Shown in pieces: positions 41,306 to 49,218 of a DNA stretch of 58,795 nucleotides. Source of the stretch: Rhodoblastus sp052145335 (GTDB taxonomy: Bacteria; Pseudomonadota; Alphaproteobacteria; Rhizobiales; Beijerinckiaceae); assembly GCF_052145335.1 (NCBI RefSeq), contig NZ_JBKQOU010000317.1, positions 1 to 58,795 on the forward strand. The letters run 5' to 3'. The translations under genes and the position numbers were made by a program. The notes below the pieces were generated by a model. That model was given only the letters and a program-made list of their open reading frames with translations, made no database searches and was not told the DNA's origin. Positions within the stretch are counted from its first letter, which is position 1. Each line of letters begins with the position of its first letter.

Positions 41306-41645
41306 TTATCAAGCGGTGCGGCGCTGAAAGTTTCAGCCTCATCCTTTCGGCGTACCCCGTCGCGCTAACGATTTCTGCAATAGCGTTTGCGCCGACTTGC
41401 CGCTCGGGGGCCAGTCATTGGCCTTTTTCGGGAAGTCGGGGCGCGATTGAGGGGAGAAAAATTCGGTTATGTCGAGCGCGTCCGCAAAACCAGCGAAGGC
41501 AAGCATACATCCTGATGTCTTCGCATCATTTCATTTGCAGCTCCCTGTCAATCCGACAAATAGAGGGATTTGTTCTTGCCATAGCGGAGCGGCAACGCAT
41601 TAAATGGCTCCTCGATAGCGCCACCCTCTCTATTTCATAAGCGTT
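41306..41645. other. Intergenic region, nothing recognised
   Basis: About 340 bp between the sqr promoter and the 3' end of the YeiH-type gene. No reading frame with gene-like composition and no strong hairpin was seen. Confidence 0.4.
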
Positions 41646-42674
41646 TCACAGCGCCAGTTTTATTAAGGCCAGCACCAGAAGGCTGATGAAGGCGGACGCG
41701 AACAGGCCGAGCGCCAGCGGTCGGACGCCAGCCGAAAACACATGGCGCAGATTGGTATGAAGCCCCATCGCCGCCATTGCCATCGAAAGCAGGAACGTCG
41801 TCGCGGCGCGCACCGGACCGGAGATTTCGAGCGGAATCGCGACCAAGCTGTTCAGCGCCGCCATTGCGAGAAAGCCGATCAGGAACCAGGGAAACGGCGG
41901 CTTTCCACGAACGCCCTCGCCAGCGAAGCCCATGCGCACGCTCAACTCCCCGAGCACGATGATGACCGGCGCCATCATGGCGACGCGGGTCAGTTTGGCG
42001 ATCGTACCGATATACAAGGCTTCCGGGCCACCCTGCGACGAGGCGAAAACCGCTTGCGCGACTTCATGCACCGACGAACCCGCCCATAGTCCGTAGGCGG
42101 CGTCCGACAGATGGAGCGCGCCCTGAAGGGAGGGATAAAGGAACATGGCGATGGTGCCGAACAAGGTCACGCCGGCGACGGCGTAGGCGGCGTCGTCATC
42201 CTCGCCGCCAGTGGCAGCCTTGGCGGCGACGATCGCCGATGCTCCGCAGATCGAAGTGCCGACCCCGATCAGCAGCGCGAGGCCGCTTCGAATGCCCATC
42301 AGCCGGCCTACCAACATTGTGGCGCCCAATGTGGCCAGGAGGCCCGTGGCGATGACGGCGAGGCCGCCGAAGCCAACTTCGGCCGCCTGCTGGGCGGTGA
42401 TCTGCAAGCCGATCAGGATGATCGACAGGCGCAGAATGCGGCGCAACGAAAAATTGACGCCTTCGGCGGTTCCCTCGATTTTTCCGACGGAATTATGGAT
42501 GGCCGCGCCGATGAGAATCGCCAGGATCATCGGGCTGAGCTTGTCCACCCCCGGAATATAGCGCAGGCCATAGGCGACGATGGCGATGCCGCCTGTCAGG
42601 GCGAGACCGGGAATCAGGTCGAGAACCGGGCTTTTGGGATGCATCGCCGCATCCGCGGCATTTACGCTGGTCAT
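41646..42674 (-). CDS. YeiH-family (UPF0324) putative sulfate/anion exporter
   Basis: 342 aa from MTSVNAADAAMHP with about ten membrane helices. Family motifs: PMILAILIGAAIHNSVG, LRLSIILIGLQIT, GVGTSICGASAIVAAKAA (signature Cys-Gly-Ala-Ser) and GLWAGSSVHEVAQAVFAS. PF03601 members are annotated as putative sulfate exporters and are frequent near sulfur-oxidation genes, where they may export sulfate or sulfite made by the dsr route. Follows the TauD-like group by ~95 bp on the same strand. Substrate unproven. Confidence 0.88.
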   Translation of the reverse strand: MTSVNAADAAMHPKSPVLDLIPGLALTGGIAIVAYGLRYIPGVDKLSPMILAILIGAAIHNSVGKIEGTAEGVNFSLRRILRLSIILIGLQITAQQAAEVGFGGLAVIATGLLATLGATMLVGRLMGIRSGLALLIGVGTSICGASAIVAAKAATGGEDDDAAYAVAGVTLFGTIAMFLYPSLQGALHLSDAAYGLWAGSSVHEVAQAVFASSQGGPEALYIGTIAKLTRVAMMAPVIIVLGELSVRMGFAGEGVRGKPPFPWFLIGFLAMAALNSLVAIPLEISGPVRAATTFLLSMAMAAMGLHTNLRHVFSAGVRPLALGLFASAFISLLVLALIKLAL

Positions 42675-42769
42675 GTGACGGCCTGCTTTCCATGAAACTG
42701 TCACATAATTGAATGTTGCGATCTAACCATCCATCGCATAATTTTTGTCAAAACGTTCGATAATTTCGA

Positions 42770-42994
42770 TCAATCGGACGGGTTCCCACCGCTTTCCTGC
42801 GCCCATTGCACCATCTTCCGCCCCCATTCCCCGGCGGTTGCGGCGTCGATTTCGAGAATGGTGAAACGGCTGCCTTCCCGAATCGTCAGGCGCAGCAGGG
42901 TCATCCCGCTTTCATAGGCGATTTCGTCGAGCCTAATCCGCCGTCCATAAGGGGCGACGATCTCCGCCAGTTCGCGCTTGGGGGTTGCGGTCAT
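42770..42994 (-). CDS. Small conserved protein of the TauD-like gene group
   Basis: 74 aa from MTATPKRELAEIV; its ATG overlaps the stop of the preceding gene. IVAPYGRRIRLDEIAYESGMTLLRLTIREGSRFTILEID is a compact alpha/beta pattern; ending WAQESGGNP. No signal peptide or cysteine. Translationally coupled with the 66-aa protein and the TauD-like oxygenase, so the three probably work together. I recognise no biochemical function. Confidence 0.7.
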   Translation of the reverse strand: MTATPKRELAEIVAPYGRRIRLDEIAYESGMTLLRLTIREGSRFTILEIDAATAGEWGRKMVQWAQESGGNPSD

Positions 42995-43191
42995 TTCCGC
43001 GGGCTTTCGGCGCGATAGAAGGCGAGTTCGAGCTGAAGCTCCCATTTGCGCGGCGTATCGGGAAACTCGGGCTTGATGTCCATATAGAGATGAATTTCGC
43101 CCTCCCGCGCCGCCTGCACGACCAATCGCTCCAGTTCGGCAAAGCTCCCGATTTCGGGATGACCGATGATAAGCTCGCTAATTCGCGCCAT
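42991..43191 (-). CDS. Small conserved protein following the TauD-like oxygenase
   Basis: 66 aa from MARISELIIGHPE (GAGGAG before it); it overlaps the oxygenase gene by 14 bp and the next gene by 4 bp. ELERLVVQAAREGEIHLYMDIKPEFPDTPRKWELQLELAFYR reads as a helix plus beta strands. No family recognised. Coupled translation on both sides marks a tight three-gene unit. Confidence 0.7.
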   Translation of the reverse strand: MARISELIIGHPEIGSFAELERLVVQAAREGEIHLYMDIKPEFPDTPRKWELQLELAFYRAESPRK

Positions 43192-44155
43192 TTTCGCTCC
43201 TCGATGCGTGGTCTATCGTGTTGTGAAAGCGGATGCGGCACAGAAGCCGCGCGCTCAGCTGGTCGTCTACGAAGCCCGTGCGATCGTGCAATACATTATT
43301 GCACAGCACGCCCTGGCCCGCCGCCAGTTTGATCCGGCGAATCATCGGATCCGATTCGATCAGCCCGAACAGTTTTTCCGCTGCGGCGCGCGTCGCCGAA
43401 TCACGCCATTCGACGAATTTCTTTCGCGCCGTATAGCGCATCGCCAGGGCGCCGGCATCGTCGACGAAAAAAACCGGCCCTACATTTTCCGCCCGAAAAC
43501 GCCCCGACTCATCCGTCGCTTCGGGAATGGTCATGGCGCGGGGATGCAGCAGCAGCCGCGTGGCCTCCCTATCCTCGTCGCGCAAACGAAGATAAGCCAG
43601 TTCATGATCGAGCAGGCGATTCTCGCCTCCGTCCCCGGCGGCCCGGGCGCAATGGAGGATCATCGCCCGCACGCAACGCGATGGCCCGTGGTAATTGTAA
43701 TAGCCGTCGGTATGCCAGCTGATCGCCTTGTCGGTATAAGGAATATAGCCGCGCCGGCCACCGCCTTGGGCGATCTCGATTCGCACGACGCCATTGCGAT
43801 TGGCCGAGCGATGATCCTCCACGGCGCGCAGGCCGAAAGAGGACGTGAAGGCGAGCAGCCATTCGTCCCGTTCCGAGTCCGAGGGCGGCGTCACGCTCCA
43901 CGAATAGAGCGCCATATTGGCGTCTGCGATCTGCGCCGACAAAGCCTGGCGTTCGACTTTCGTCAAAGCCAGCGGATTGGCGATCGGCGTTGGCATAGCT
44001 TTTCGCGCACACTCGAGCCGCGCCAGTTTTTCCCGCCGCCAGAGGCGATAAGCCTCCGCGTCGTCAAGCGTGAAAATACGACCCGGCCCGCCCCCGCGAG
44101 GCGCCGCCAGGCCCGCCAGCTCCGCTTCCGTTATGGCGCAATCTATTGGTTTCAC
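43178..44155 (-). CDS. TauD/TfdA-like Fe(II)/2-oxoglutarate oxygenase
   Basis: 325 aa; start GTG 44155 (GGATGAAAG before it). The jelly-roll core has the iron site WHTDGYYNYHGPSRCVRAM (HxD) and the distal His in LCNNVLHDRTGFVDD. The N-terminal ~100 residues include YSWSVTPPSDSERDEWLLAFTSSFGL. Such enzymes hydroxylate sulfonates such as taurine to release sulfite, but substrates vary. It is divergent from dsrA across ~225 bp that contain the ATTC-N8-GAAT operator, so it may be co-regulated with dsr. Confidence 0.85.
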   Translation of the reverse strand: MKPIDCAITEAELAGLAAPRGGGPGRIFTLDDAEAYRLWRREKLARLECARKAMPTPIANPLALTKVERQALSAQIADANMALYSWSVTPPSDSERDEWLLAFTSSFGLRAVEDHRSANRNGVVRIEIAQGGGRRGYIPYTDKAISWHTDGYYNYHGPSRCVRAMILHCARAAGDGGENRLLDHELAYLRLRDEDREATRLLLHPRAMTIPEATDESGRFRAENVGPVFFVDDAGALAMRYTARKKFVEWRDSATRAAAEKLFGLIESDPMIRRIKLAAGQGVLCNNVLHDRTGFVDDQLSARLLCRIRFHNTIDHASRSENGAN

Positions 44156-44203
44156 TGGCTTTCATCCGGTTTTTGAAAAAATTCCATTTTCCACCTTTGA
44201 TCT

Positions 44204-44219
44204 ATTCTCATATTCGAAT
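44204..44219. promoter_or_regulatory. ArsR-type operator in the dsrA upstream region
   Basis: ATTCTCATATTCGAAT is a perfect ATTC-N8-GAAT site in the AT-rich region between the TauD-like gene (start 44155) and dsrA (start 44381). It could control both divergent units. Same arms and spacing as at 11828; one mismatch from 41290. Confidence 0.6.
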
Positions 44220-44380
44220 TTCCTGTTATTATACATCATCAAACAAAGAAAAATGCGAGCTGTTTCCGATCTGGATCGGGAAAAAAAGCCGCTGCGTCGG
44301 GAAGAATCTCTCGCCGAAGAGAGGTTGTGAAACGTAACAAGCTGCGCCGCAATTCGACGGCGCGCCAGGGGAGGTTGATC

Positions 44381-45688
44381 ATGGCGCAAGACGAATCGAA
44401 TCAGGCGCGGGGCGCCGGGGAACAGAACGCGCGTCATCCGACGCCCATGCTCGACGAGTTGGAAACCGGGCCCTGGCCGAGTTTCGTAACCGGCCTGAAA
44501 CGCCTGCGCGATAATCAGGGCGCGCAATATGCGCCGATGATGAACGATCTGCTCGGCCAGCTTGAACATTCCTACGAGAATCGCCTGGGCTATTGGAAAG
44601 GCGGCACCGTTTCCGTCTTCGGCTACGGCGGCGGCGTCATTCCGCGCTTTTCCGAAGTGGCCGCCAAATTCCCGGCATCGAAAGAGTTTCATACCTTGCG
44701 CGTTCAGCCGCCGGCCGGGTTGCATTATTCGACCGACATCCTGCGCAAGCTTTGCGATATCTGGGAGCGCCATGGCTCCGGGCTGATCGCTTTCCATGGG
44801 CAGAGCGGCGACATCATGTTCCAGGGCTGCTCCACAGAAAACGTGCAGAAGGCTTTCGACGAATTCAACGAAATCGGCTTCGACCTTGGCGGCGCCGGCC
44901 CCGCCCTGCGGACGTCGATGAGTTGCGTCGGCCATGCCCGTTGCGAAATGTCCAACTACGACGAAGTGAAGGCGCATCGCACCGTCCTGAACGAATTCCT
45001 GGACGAAATGCATCGACCGGCTTTGCCCTATAAGTTCAAGTTCAAGTTTTCCGGCTGCGGCAATGATTGCGTCAACGCCATTCACCGCGCCGATTTCGCC
45101 GTGATCGGCACCTGGCGCGACGACATGAAGGTCAACCAGGACGAGGTAAGGGCCTATGTAGCGCGCGTCGGTCGCAAATATGCGATCGACCAAGTCATCA
45201 CCCGGTGCCCGACCCGGGCGTTGAGCCTGAATGACGATGACACGCTGGATGTCGACAACAAGTCCTGCGTGCGTTGCATGCATTGCCTTAATGTCATGAA
45301 CAAGGCGCTGGCGCCTGGCGACGACAAGGGCGCTTCGATCCTGATCGGCGGCAAGCGGGCGCTCAAGGTTGGCGACATGATGGGGGTGATGATGATTCCC
45401 TTCATCAAGCTCGAAACCGATGAAGACTACGAACATCTCAAGGATATCGCGCGCAATCTGCTCGACTTCTTCGCCGATAACGCGCTCGAGCATGAGCGCA
45501 TCGGCGAGACCATCGACCGTATTGGGTTGCCGGCCTTCCTCGAGGCGGTTGGCATCGAGCCAGATCCGAACATGATGAATCATCCGCGTACGTCCTGCTA
45601 TGTCCGCACCGATGATTTCACGGAAGAAGCCGAGAAATATTTCGAGCGCAAGGCGCGCGAGGCAGGGCTCAACGTAGCGGCCGATTAA
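44381..45688 (+). CDS. dsrA: DsrA, reverse dissimilatory sulfite reductase alpha subunit
   Basis: 435 aa from MAQDESNQARG with AGGGGAGG before the ATG. Siroheme/[4Fe-4S] ligands: TSMSCVGHARCEMSNYDE and KFSGCGNDCVNAIH. The inserted ferredoxin domain has NKSCVRCMHCLNVMNKA preceded by TRCPTRALSL. It oxidises DsrC-bound sulfur to sulfite in the cytoplasm with DsrB. Direction (oxidative) is inferred from co-occurring dsrEFH and dsrL. First gene of the dsr operon. Confidence 0.97.
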   Translation: MAQDESNQARGAGEQNARHPTPMLDELETGPWPSFVTGLKRLRDNQGAQYAPMMNDLLGQLEHSYENRLGYWKGGTVSVFGYGGGVIPRFSEVAAKFPASKEFHTLRVQPPAGLHYSTDILRKLCDIWERHGSGLIAFHGQSGDIMFQGCSTENVQKAFDEFNEIGFDLGGAGPALRTSMSCVGHARCEMSNYDEVKAHRTVLNEFLDEMHRPALPYKFKFKFSGCGNDCVNAIHRADFAVIGTWRDDMKVNQDEVRAYVARVGRKYAIDQVITRCPTRALSLNDDDTLDVDNKSCVRCMHCLNVMNKALAPGDDKGASILIGGKRALKVGDMMGVMMIPFIKLETDEDYEHLKDIARNLLDFFADNALEHERIGETIDRIGLPAFLEAVGIEPDPNMMNHPRTSCYVRTDDFTEEAEKYFERKAREAGLNVAAD

Positions 45689-45770
45689 GAGAGCCGTATC
45701 TTTTGTCGGTGATCGCCCGGCGCCCGGCGCCGTGCGATCGAGAGATCAGTCAATCCAGGGAGAGAACCGA

Positions 45771-46850
45771 ATGAATAGCGTCGCTACGCCGCGCCGCCCC
45801 GTTGAAACGGGCGTCCCAGATCCGTTTCCCTACATGCATCCTGTGATGCGCAAGAACTATGGCGCCTGGGCGTGGCATGACCGCCTGCGCCCGGGTGTGC
45901 TGCATCATGTCGCCAAGAGCGGCGACGAAATCTGGACGGTTCGCGCCGGCACGCAGCGCCAGATGGATGTCTTCACCATCAAGAAGCTCTGCGATATCGC
46001 CGATCAATTCGCGGAAGGTTTTGTCCGTTTTACGACCCGCTCCAATATGGAGTTCATGGTCAGCAAGCGCGAGATGGTCGAACCGCTGGTCGGAGCTTTG
46101 GGCAAAGAGGGATTTCCAGTCGGTGGCACCGGCAATTCCGTATCGATGATTTCGCATACCCAAGGCTGGCTGCATTGCGACATTCCCGGCACAGACGCTT
46201 CCGGCGTGGTGAAAAGCCTGATGGACATGATGCATCATGAATTCATCAACGAGGAAATGCCCAATCGCGTCCGCATCACCACGTCCTGCTGCCAAATCAA
46301 CTGCGGCGGTCAGGGCGATATTTCGATCAATGTGCAATACACCAAGCCGCCGAAAATCAATCACGATCTCGTGTCGAAAGTCTGCGAGCGGCCAGCCGTC
46401 GTCGCGCGGTGCCCGGTGGCGGCGATTCGTCCGGCCATGGTGGACGGCAAGCCGTCGCTGGAAGTCGACGAGCAGAAATGCGTGTGCTGCGGCGCCTGCT
46501 ACCCGCCCTGTCCTCCGATGCAGATCAATGGCGCGGATTCAACCAAGATTGCGGTCTGGGTCGGCGGCAAACATTCCAACGCCCGTTCCAAGCCGACCTT
46601 TCACAAGCTGGTCATCGCCAATCTGCCCAACAACCCGCCGCGCTGGCCGGAAGTGGAAGAAGTCGTTCGCAAGATCCTTTACACCTACAAGGAAAATGCG
46701 CGCGACTACGAGCGGGTCGGCGAATGGATTGAACGCATCGGCTGGCCACGCTTCTTCGAGATGACCAACTTCGCTTTCACCAAGCACCATCTCGACACCT
46801 GGAGCGGCGCCCGCAAAACGATGAACATGTCGGCGCACGTCCACTTCTGA
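45771..46850 (+). CDS. dsrB: DsrB, reverse dissimilatory sulfite reductase beta subunit
   Basis: 359 aa from MNSVATPRRPVE (AGGGAGAG before it). Contains the siroheme-domain motif ITTSCCQINCGGQGDI, VARCPVAAIRP and ferredoxin CVCCGACYPPCPPM. Forms the alpha2-beta2 enzyme with DsrA and provides the catalytic siroheme side. 82 bp after dsrA. Confidence 0.97.
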   Translation: MNSVATPRRPVETGVPDPFPYMHPVMRKNYGAWAWHDRLRPGVLHHVAKSGDEIWTVRAGTQRQMDVFTIKKLCDIADQFAEGFVRFTTRSNMEFMVSKREMVEPLVGALGKEGFPVGGTGNSVSMISHTQGWLHCDIPGTDASGVVKSLMDMMHHEFINEEMPNRVRITTSCCQINCGGQGDISINVQYTKPPKINHDLVSKVCERPAVVARCPVAAIRPAMVDGKPSLEVDEQKCVCCGACYPPCPPMQINGADSTKIAVWVGGKHSNARSKPTFHKLVIANLPNNPPRWPEVEEVVRKILYTYKENARDYERVGEWIERIGWPRFFEMTNFAFTKHHLDTWSGARKTMNMSAHVHF

Positions 46851-46917
46851 CCGCGGGCGCCGTCGCTAGCGGCGGCGCCTTTGTCATCGCCCCCATCCAT
46901 TGATCAGTGAGGTCGCT

Positions 46918-47310
46918 TTGCGCTTCGCCATCCAAGTCAACGAAGGCCCCTACACGCATCAGGCGTCGGACACGGCCTATCAATTCGCCAAGGCCGTTTT
47001 GGCAAGGGGACACGAGATTTACCGCGTGTTCTTCTATCATGACGGCGTGAACAACGGGACGCGCTATACCGTGCCGCCCCAGGACGACCGCAATTTGCAA
47101 AAATTGTGGAGCGATCTGGCGGAGGCGCACAAGCTCGACCTGGTGGTCTGCATCGCAGCCGCGCAGCGACGCGGCATTCTCGACGCCAACGAGGCGAAAC
47201 GGCAAGGCAAGGATGGCGACAATATCGCCCCTGGTTTCCGCATCTCGGGTCTTGGTCAATTGATCGAGGCCGCCATCCAGGCCGATCGCCTGGTCGTTTT
47301 CGGCGATTGA
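46918..47310 (+). CDS. dsrE: DsrE, sulfurtransferase subunit
   Basis: 130 aa using TTG 46918 with GAGG 8 bp before; product MRFAIQVNEGPYTHQASDTA. Active cysteine in KLDLVVCIAAAQRRGILD (near residue 78). DsrE accepts sulfur and passes it to DsrC in the DsrEFH hexamer; its presence marks oxidative dsr systems. Confidence 0.95.
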   Translation: MRFAIQVNEGPYTHQASDTAYQFAKAVLARGHEIYRVFFYHDGVNNGTRYTVPPQDDRNLQKLWSDLAEAHKLDLVVCIAAAQRRGILDANEAKRQGKDGDNIAPGFRISGLGQLIEAAIQADRLVVFGD

Positions 47311-47320
47311 GGAGAGAAAA

Positions 47321-47737
47321 ATGACCGACGAACAACAGCGAAAGACATTTCTCTACATCAATCGCAGGGCGCCCTTCGGCACGATCTATGCGCTGGAATC
47401 CTTGGAAGTGGTGCTGATCGGCGCCGCTTTCGAACAGGACGTCAGCCTCGCTTTCATTGACGACGGCGTGTTCCAGTTGCTGAACAATCAGGACGCGACC
47501 GCTGCGGGCATGAAGACTTTTTCCAAGATTTACCGGGCGCTCGGCGATTACGAAGTGCGCAAGCTCTATGTCGAAAAAGAGTCGATGGATCTTCGTGGAC
47601 TGACGATCGAGGATCTCATGCCCATCACCTACGAGGACGAAGACGAGGACTATGCCGAAAAGCCCTCGATCAAGGTCGTGGACAGGTCGGAAATGGCGCA
47701 ATTGATCGCCAGCCAGGATGTCGTTCTCAGCTTTTGA
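47321..47737 (+). CDS. dsrF: DsrF subunit of DsrEFH
   Basis: 138 aa. DsrF/TusC fold: KTFLYINRRAPFGTIYALESLEVVLIGAAFEQDVSLAFIDDGVFQLL, FSKIYRALGDYEVRKLYVE. No active cysteine, as usual for DsrF. 10 bp after dsrE; overlapping-type spacing to dsrH. Confidence 0.95.
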   Translation: MTDEQQRKTFLYINRRAPFGTIYALESLEVVLIGAAFEQDVSLAFIDDGVFQLLNNQDATAAGMKTFSKIYRALGDYEVRKLYVEKESMDLRGLTIEDLMPITYEDEDEDYAEKPSIKVVDRSEMAQLIASQDVVLSF

Positions 47738-47747
47738 GGCTCTGCTC

Positions 47748-48056
47748 ATGTCAACTCTGCACACAGTCAACAAATCGCCCTACGAGCGCAATTCGTTGAA
47801 AACCTGTCTCGAGCATCTCATCGCCGGCGACCGAATTTTGCTGACCGAGGATGGAGTGTTGGCTGCGCGCAAGGGCGGCGCCTTCGCTCAGGCGCTGCGC
47901 GACGCCAAAGCCACTTGCGCCATTTATGCGCTGGGCCCCGACGTCGCGGCGCGGGGCGTCGGCCCTAACGATCTCGTCGAGGGGATCGAGATTGTCGACT
48001 ACGGCGGTTTCGTCGATCTCGCCGCCGATGCCGCGCGCGTTTGCGCCTGGCTGTGA
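47748..48056 (+). CDS. dsrH: DsrH subunit of DsrEFH
   Basis: 102 aa from MSTLHTVNKSPYERNSLKTCL (GAGG before it). The cysteine in LKTCLEHL is the conserved DsrH/TusB one, and LLTEDGVLAARKG is typical. Completes the DsrEFH complex that hands sulfur to DsrC. Confidence 0.94.
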   Translation: MSTLHTVNKSPYERNSLKTCLEHLIAGDRILLTEDGVLAARKGGAFAQALRDAKATCAIYALGPDVAARGVGPNDLVEGIEIVDYGGFVDLAADAARVCAWL

Positions 48057-48083
48057 TTTTTCTAAACATCTCAGGAGAAAAGA

Positions 48084-48419
48084 ATGTCGGGTTATCAGGT
48101 GAATGGTTCCGTCATTGAACATGACGAAGAAGGCTATCTCACGGACATCGGCCAGTGGAACAAGGATATTGCCGACGTAATCGCCAAGGCAGAACAGATC
48201 GACATGACCGATGAGCATTGGGTCGTGGTCAATTTCTTGCGCGACTATTACGAGGAATATCAGATCGCCCCGGCGGTTCGCATCCTGGTGAAGGAAATGA
48301 CCAAGAAATACGGGAAGGACAGGGGCGACCAGAAGGCGCTCTACGCCCTGTTCCCTTATGGACCGGCGAAACAGGCCTGCAAGATCGCGGGACTGCCCAA
48401 GCCGACCGGTTGCGTCTGA
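48084..48419 (+). CDS. dsrC: DsrC sulfur-carrier protein
   Basis: 111 aa. The C-terminal arm GPAKQACKIAGLPKPTGCV has both redox cysteines (inner Cys and penultimate Cys), so it can form the DsrC persulfide/trisulfide that is the DsrAB substrate. GYLTDIGQWNKDIADVIA and DEHWVVVNFLRDYYEEYQIAP are standard. RBS CAGGAG. Contrast with the one-cysteine paralogue at 28106. Confidence 0.97.
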   Translation: MSGYQVNGSVIEHDEEGYLTDIGQWNKDIADVIAKAEQIDMTDEHWVVVNFLRDYYEEYQIAPAVRILVKEMTKKYGKDRGDQKALYALFPYGPAKQACKIAGLPKPTGCV

Positions 48420-48475
48420 CGTCAATCCGATAGGTCCGAAGCGCCAGGAAGATCGCGCGGATCCGGGAGGGAATA

Positions 48476-49207
48476 ATGCTGACGACCATTTATGCGACGG
48501 CGTTTTACGCGGCGTCGCTGCTGCTGGCTGTTGCCCTGTTGCGGCGCATCTGGCTTTACGCAGCGACACCCGCTCCGCTGAAAATCCCGACCACGCCGGC
48601 GCCGCTGACCAAAGGCGGTGTGGCGCTCCGGATGCTGCGCGAAGTGACGCTTTTCGAGAGCCTGTTCAAGGCCAATAAGTGGATCTGGCTGTTCGGCTGG
48701 ATTTTCCACATGGCCTTGGCCGTCGTTCTGCTGCGCCATCTGCGCTATTTCTTGCAGCCGGTTCCCGCTCTCATTGTGTTGATTCAGCCCGTCGGTGTGC
48801 TCGCCGGCTTCGCCATGGTGGCAGGGCTCGCCGCTCTCTGGGCGCGCCGCTTCTTCGTCGAGCGCATCCGCTATATCACCGGACCGTCCGATCATCTGAT
48901 GCTGGCGCTGCTGATGGCGATCGGCTGCTCTGGCCTCGCCATGAAATATCTGGCCCGCACCGACATCGTCGCTGTGAAGGCGTTCTTCCTCGGCCTCATG
49001 TATTTCGACTGGCGACCTCTGCCTGCCGACCCGGCGCTCCTCGTTCACCTGACGCTGGTGCTGACGCTGATGGTGGTCTTTCCCTTTTCGAAACTGCTGC
49101 ATGCGCCGGGGGTATTCTTCAGTCCCTCGCGCAATCAGGCCGACGACAGCCGCGAACGCCGTCACGTCCCGCCCTCCCGGCTTGAATCGACCCCGCGTCG
49201 CGCTTGA
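48476..49207 (+). CDS. dsrM: DsrM, cytochrome b subunit of DsrMKJOP
   Basis: 243 aa with GGAGG before the ATG. NarI-like integral membrane protein with about five helices; heme-ligand histidines in GWIFHMALAVVLLRHLRYF and KLLHAPGVFF. Exchanges electrons between DsrK and the quinone pool. Normal length. Confidence 0.95.
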   Translation: MLTTIYATAFYAASLLLAVALLRRIWLYAATPAPLKIPTTPAPLTKGGVALRMLREVTLFESLFKANKWIWLFGWIFHMALAVVLLRHLRYFLQPVPALIVLIQPVGVLAGFAMVAGLAALWARRFFVERIRYITGPSDHLMLALLMAIGCSGLAMKYLARTDIVAVKAFFLGLMYFDWRPLPADPALLVHLTLVLTLMVVFPFSKLLHAPGVFFSPSRNQADDSRERRHVPPSRLESTPRRA

Positions 49208-49218
49208 GGATTTTTGAA

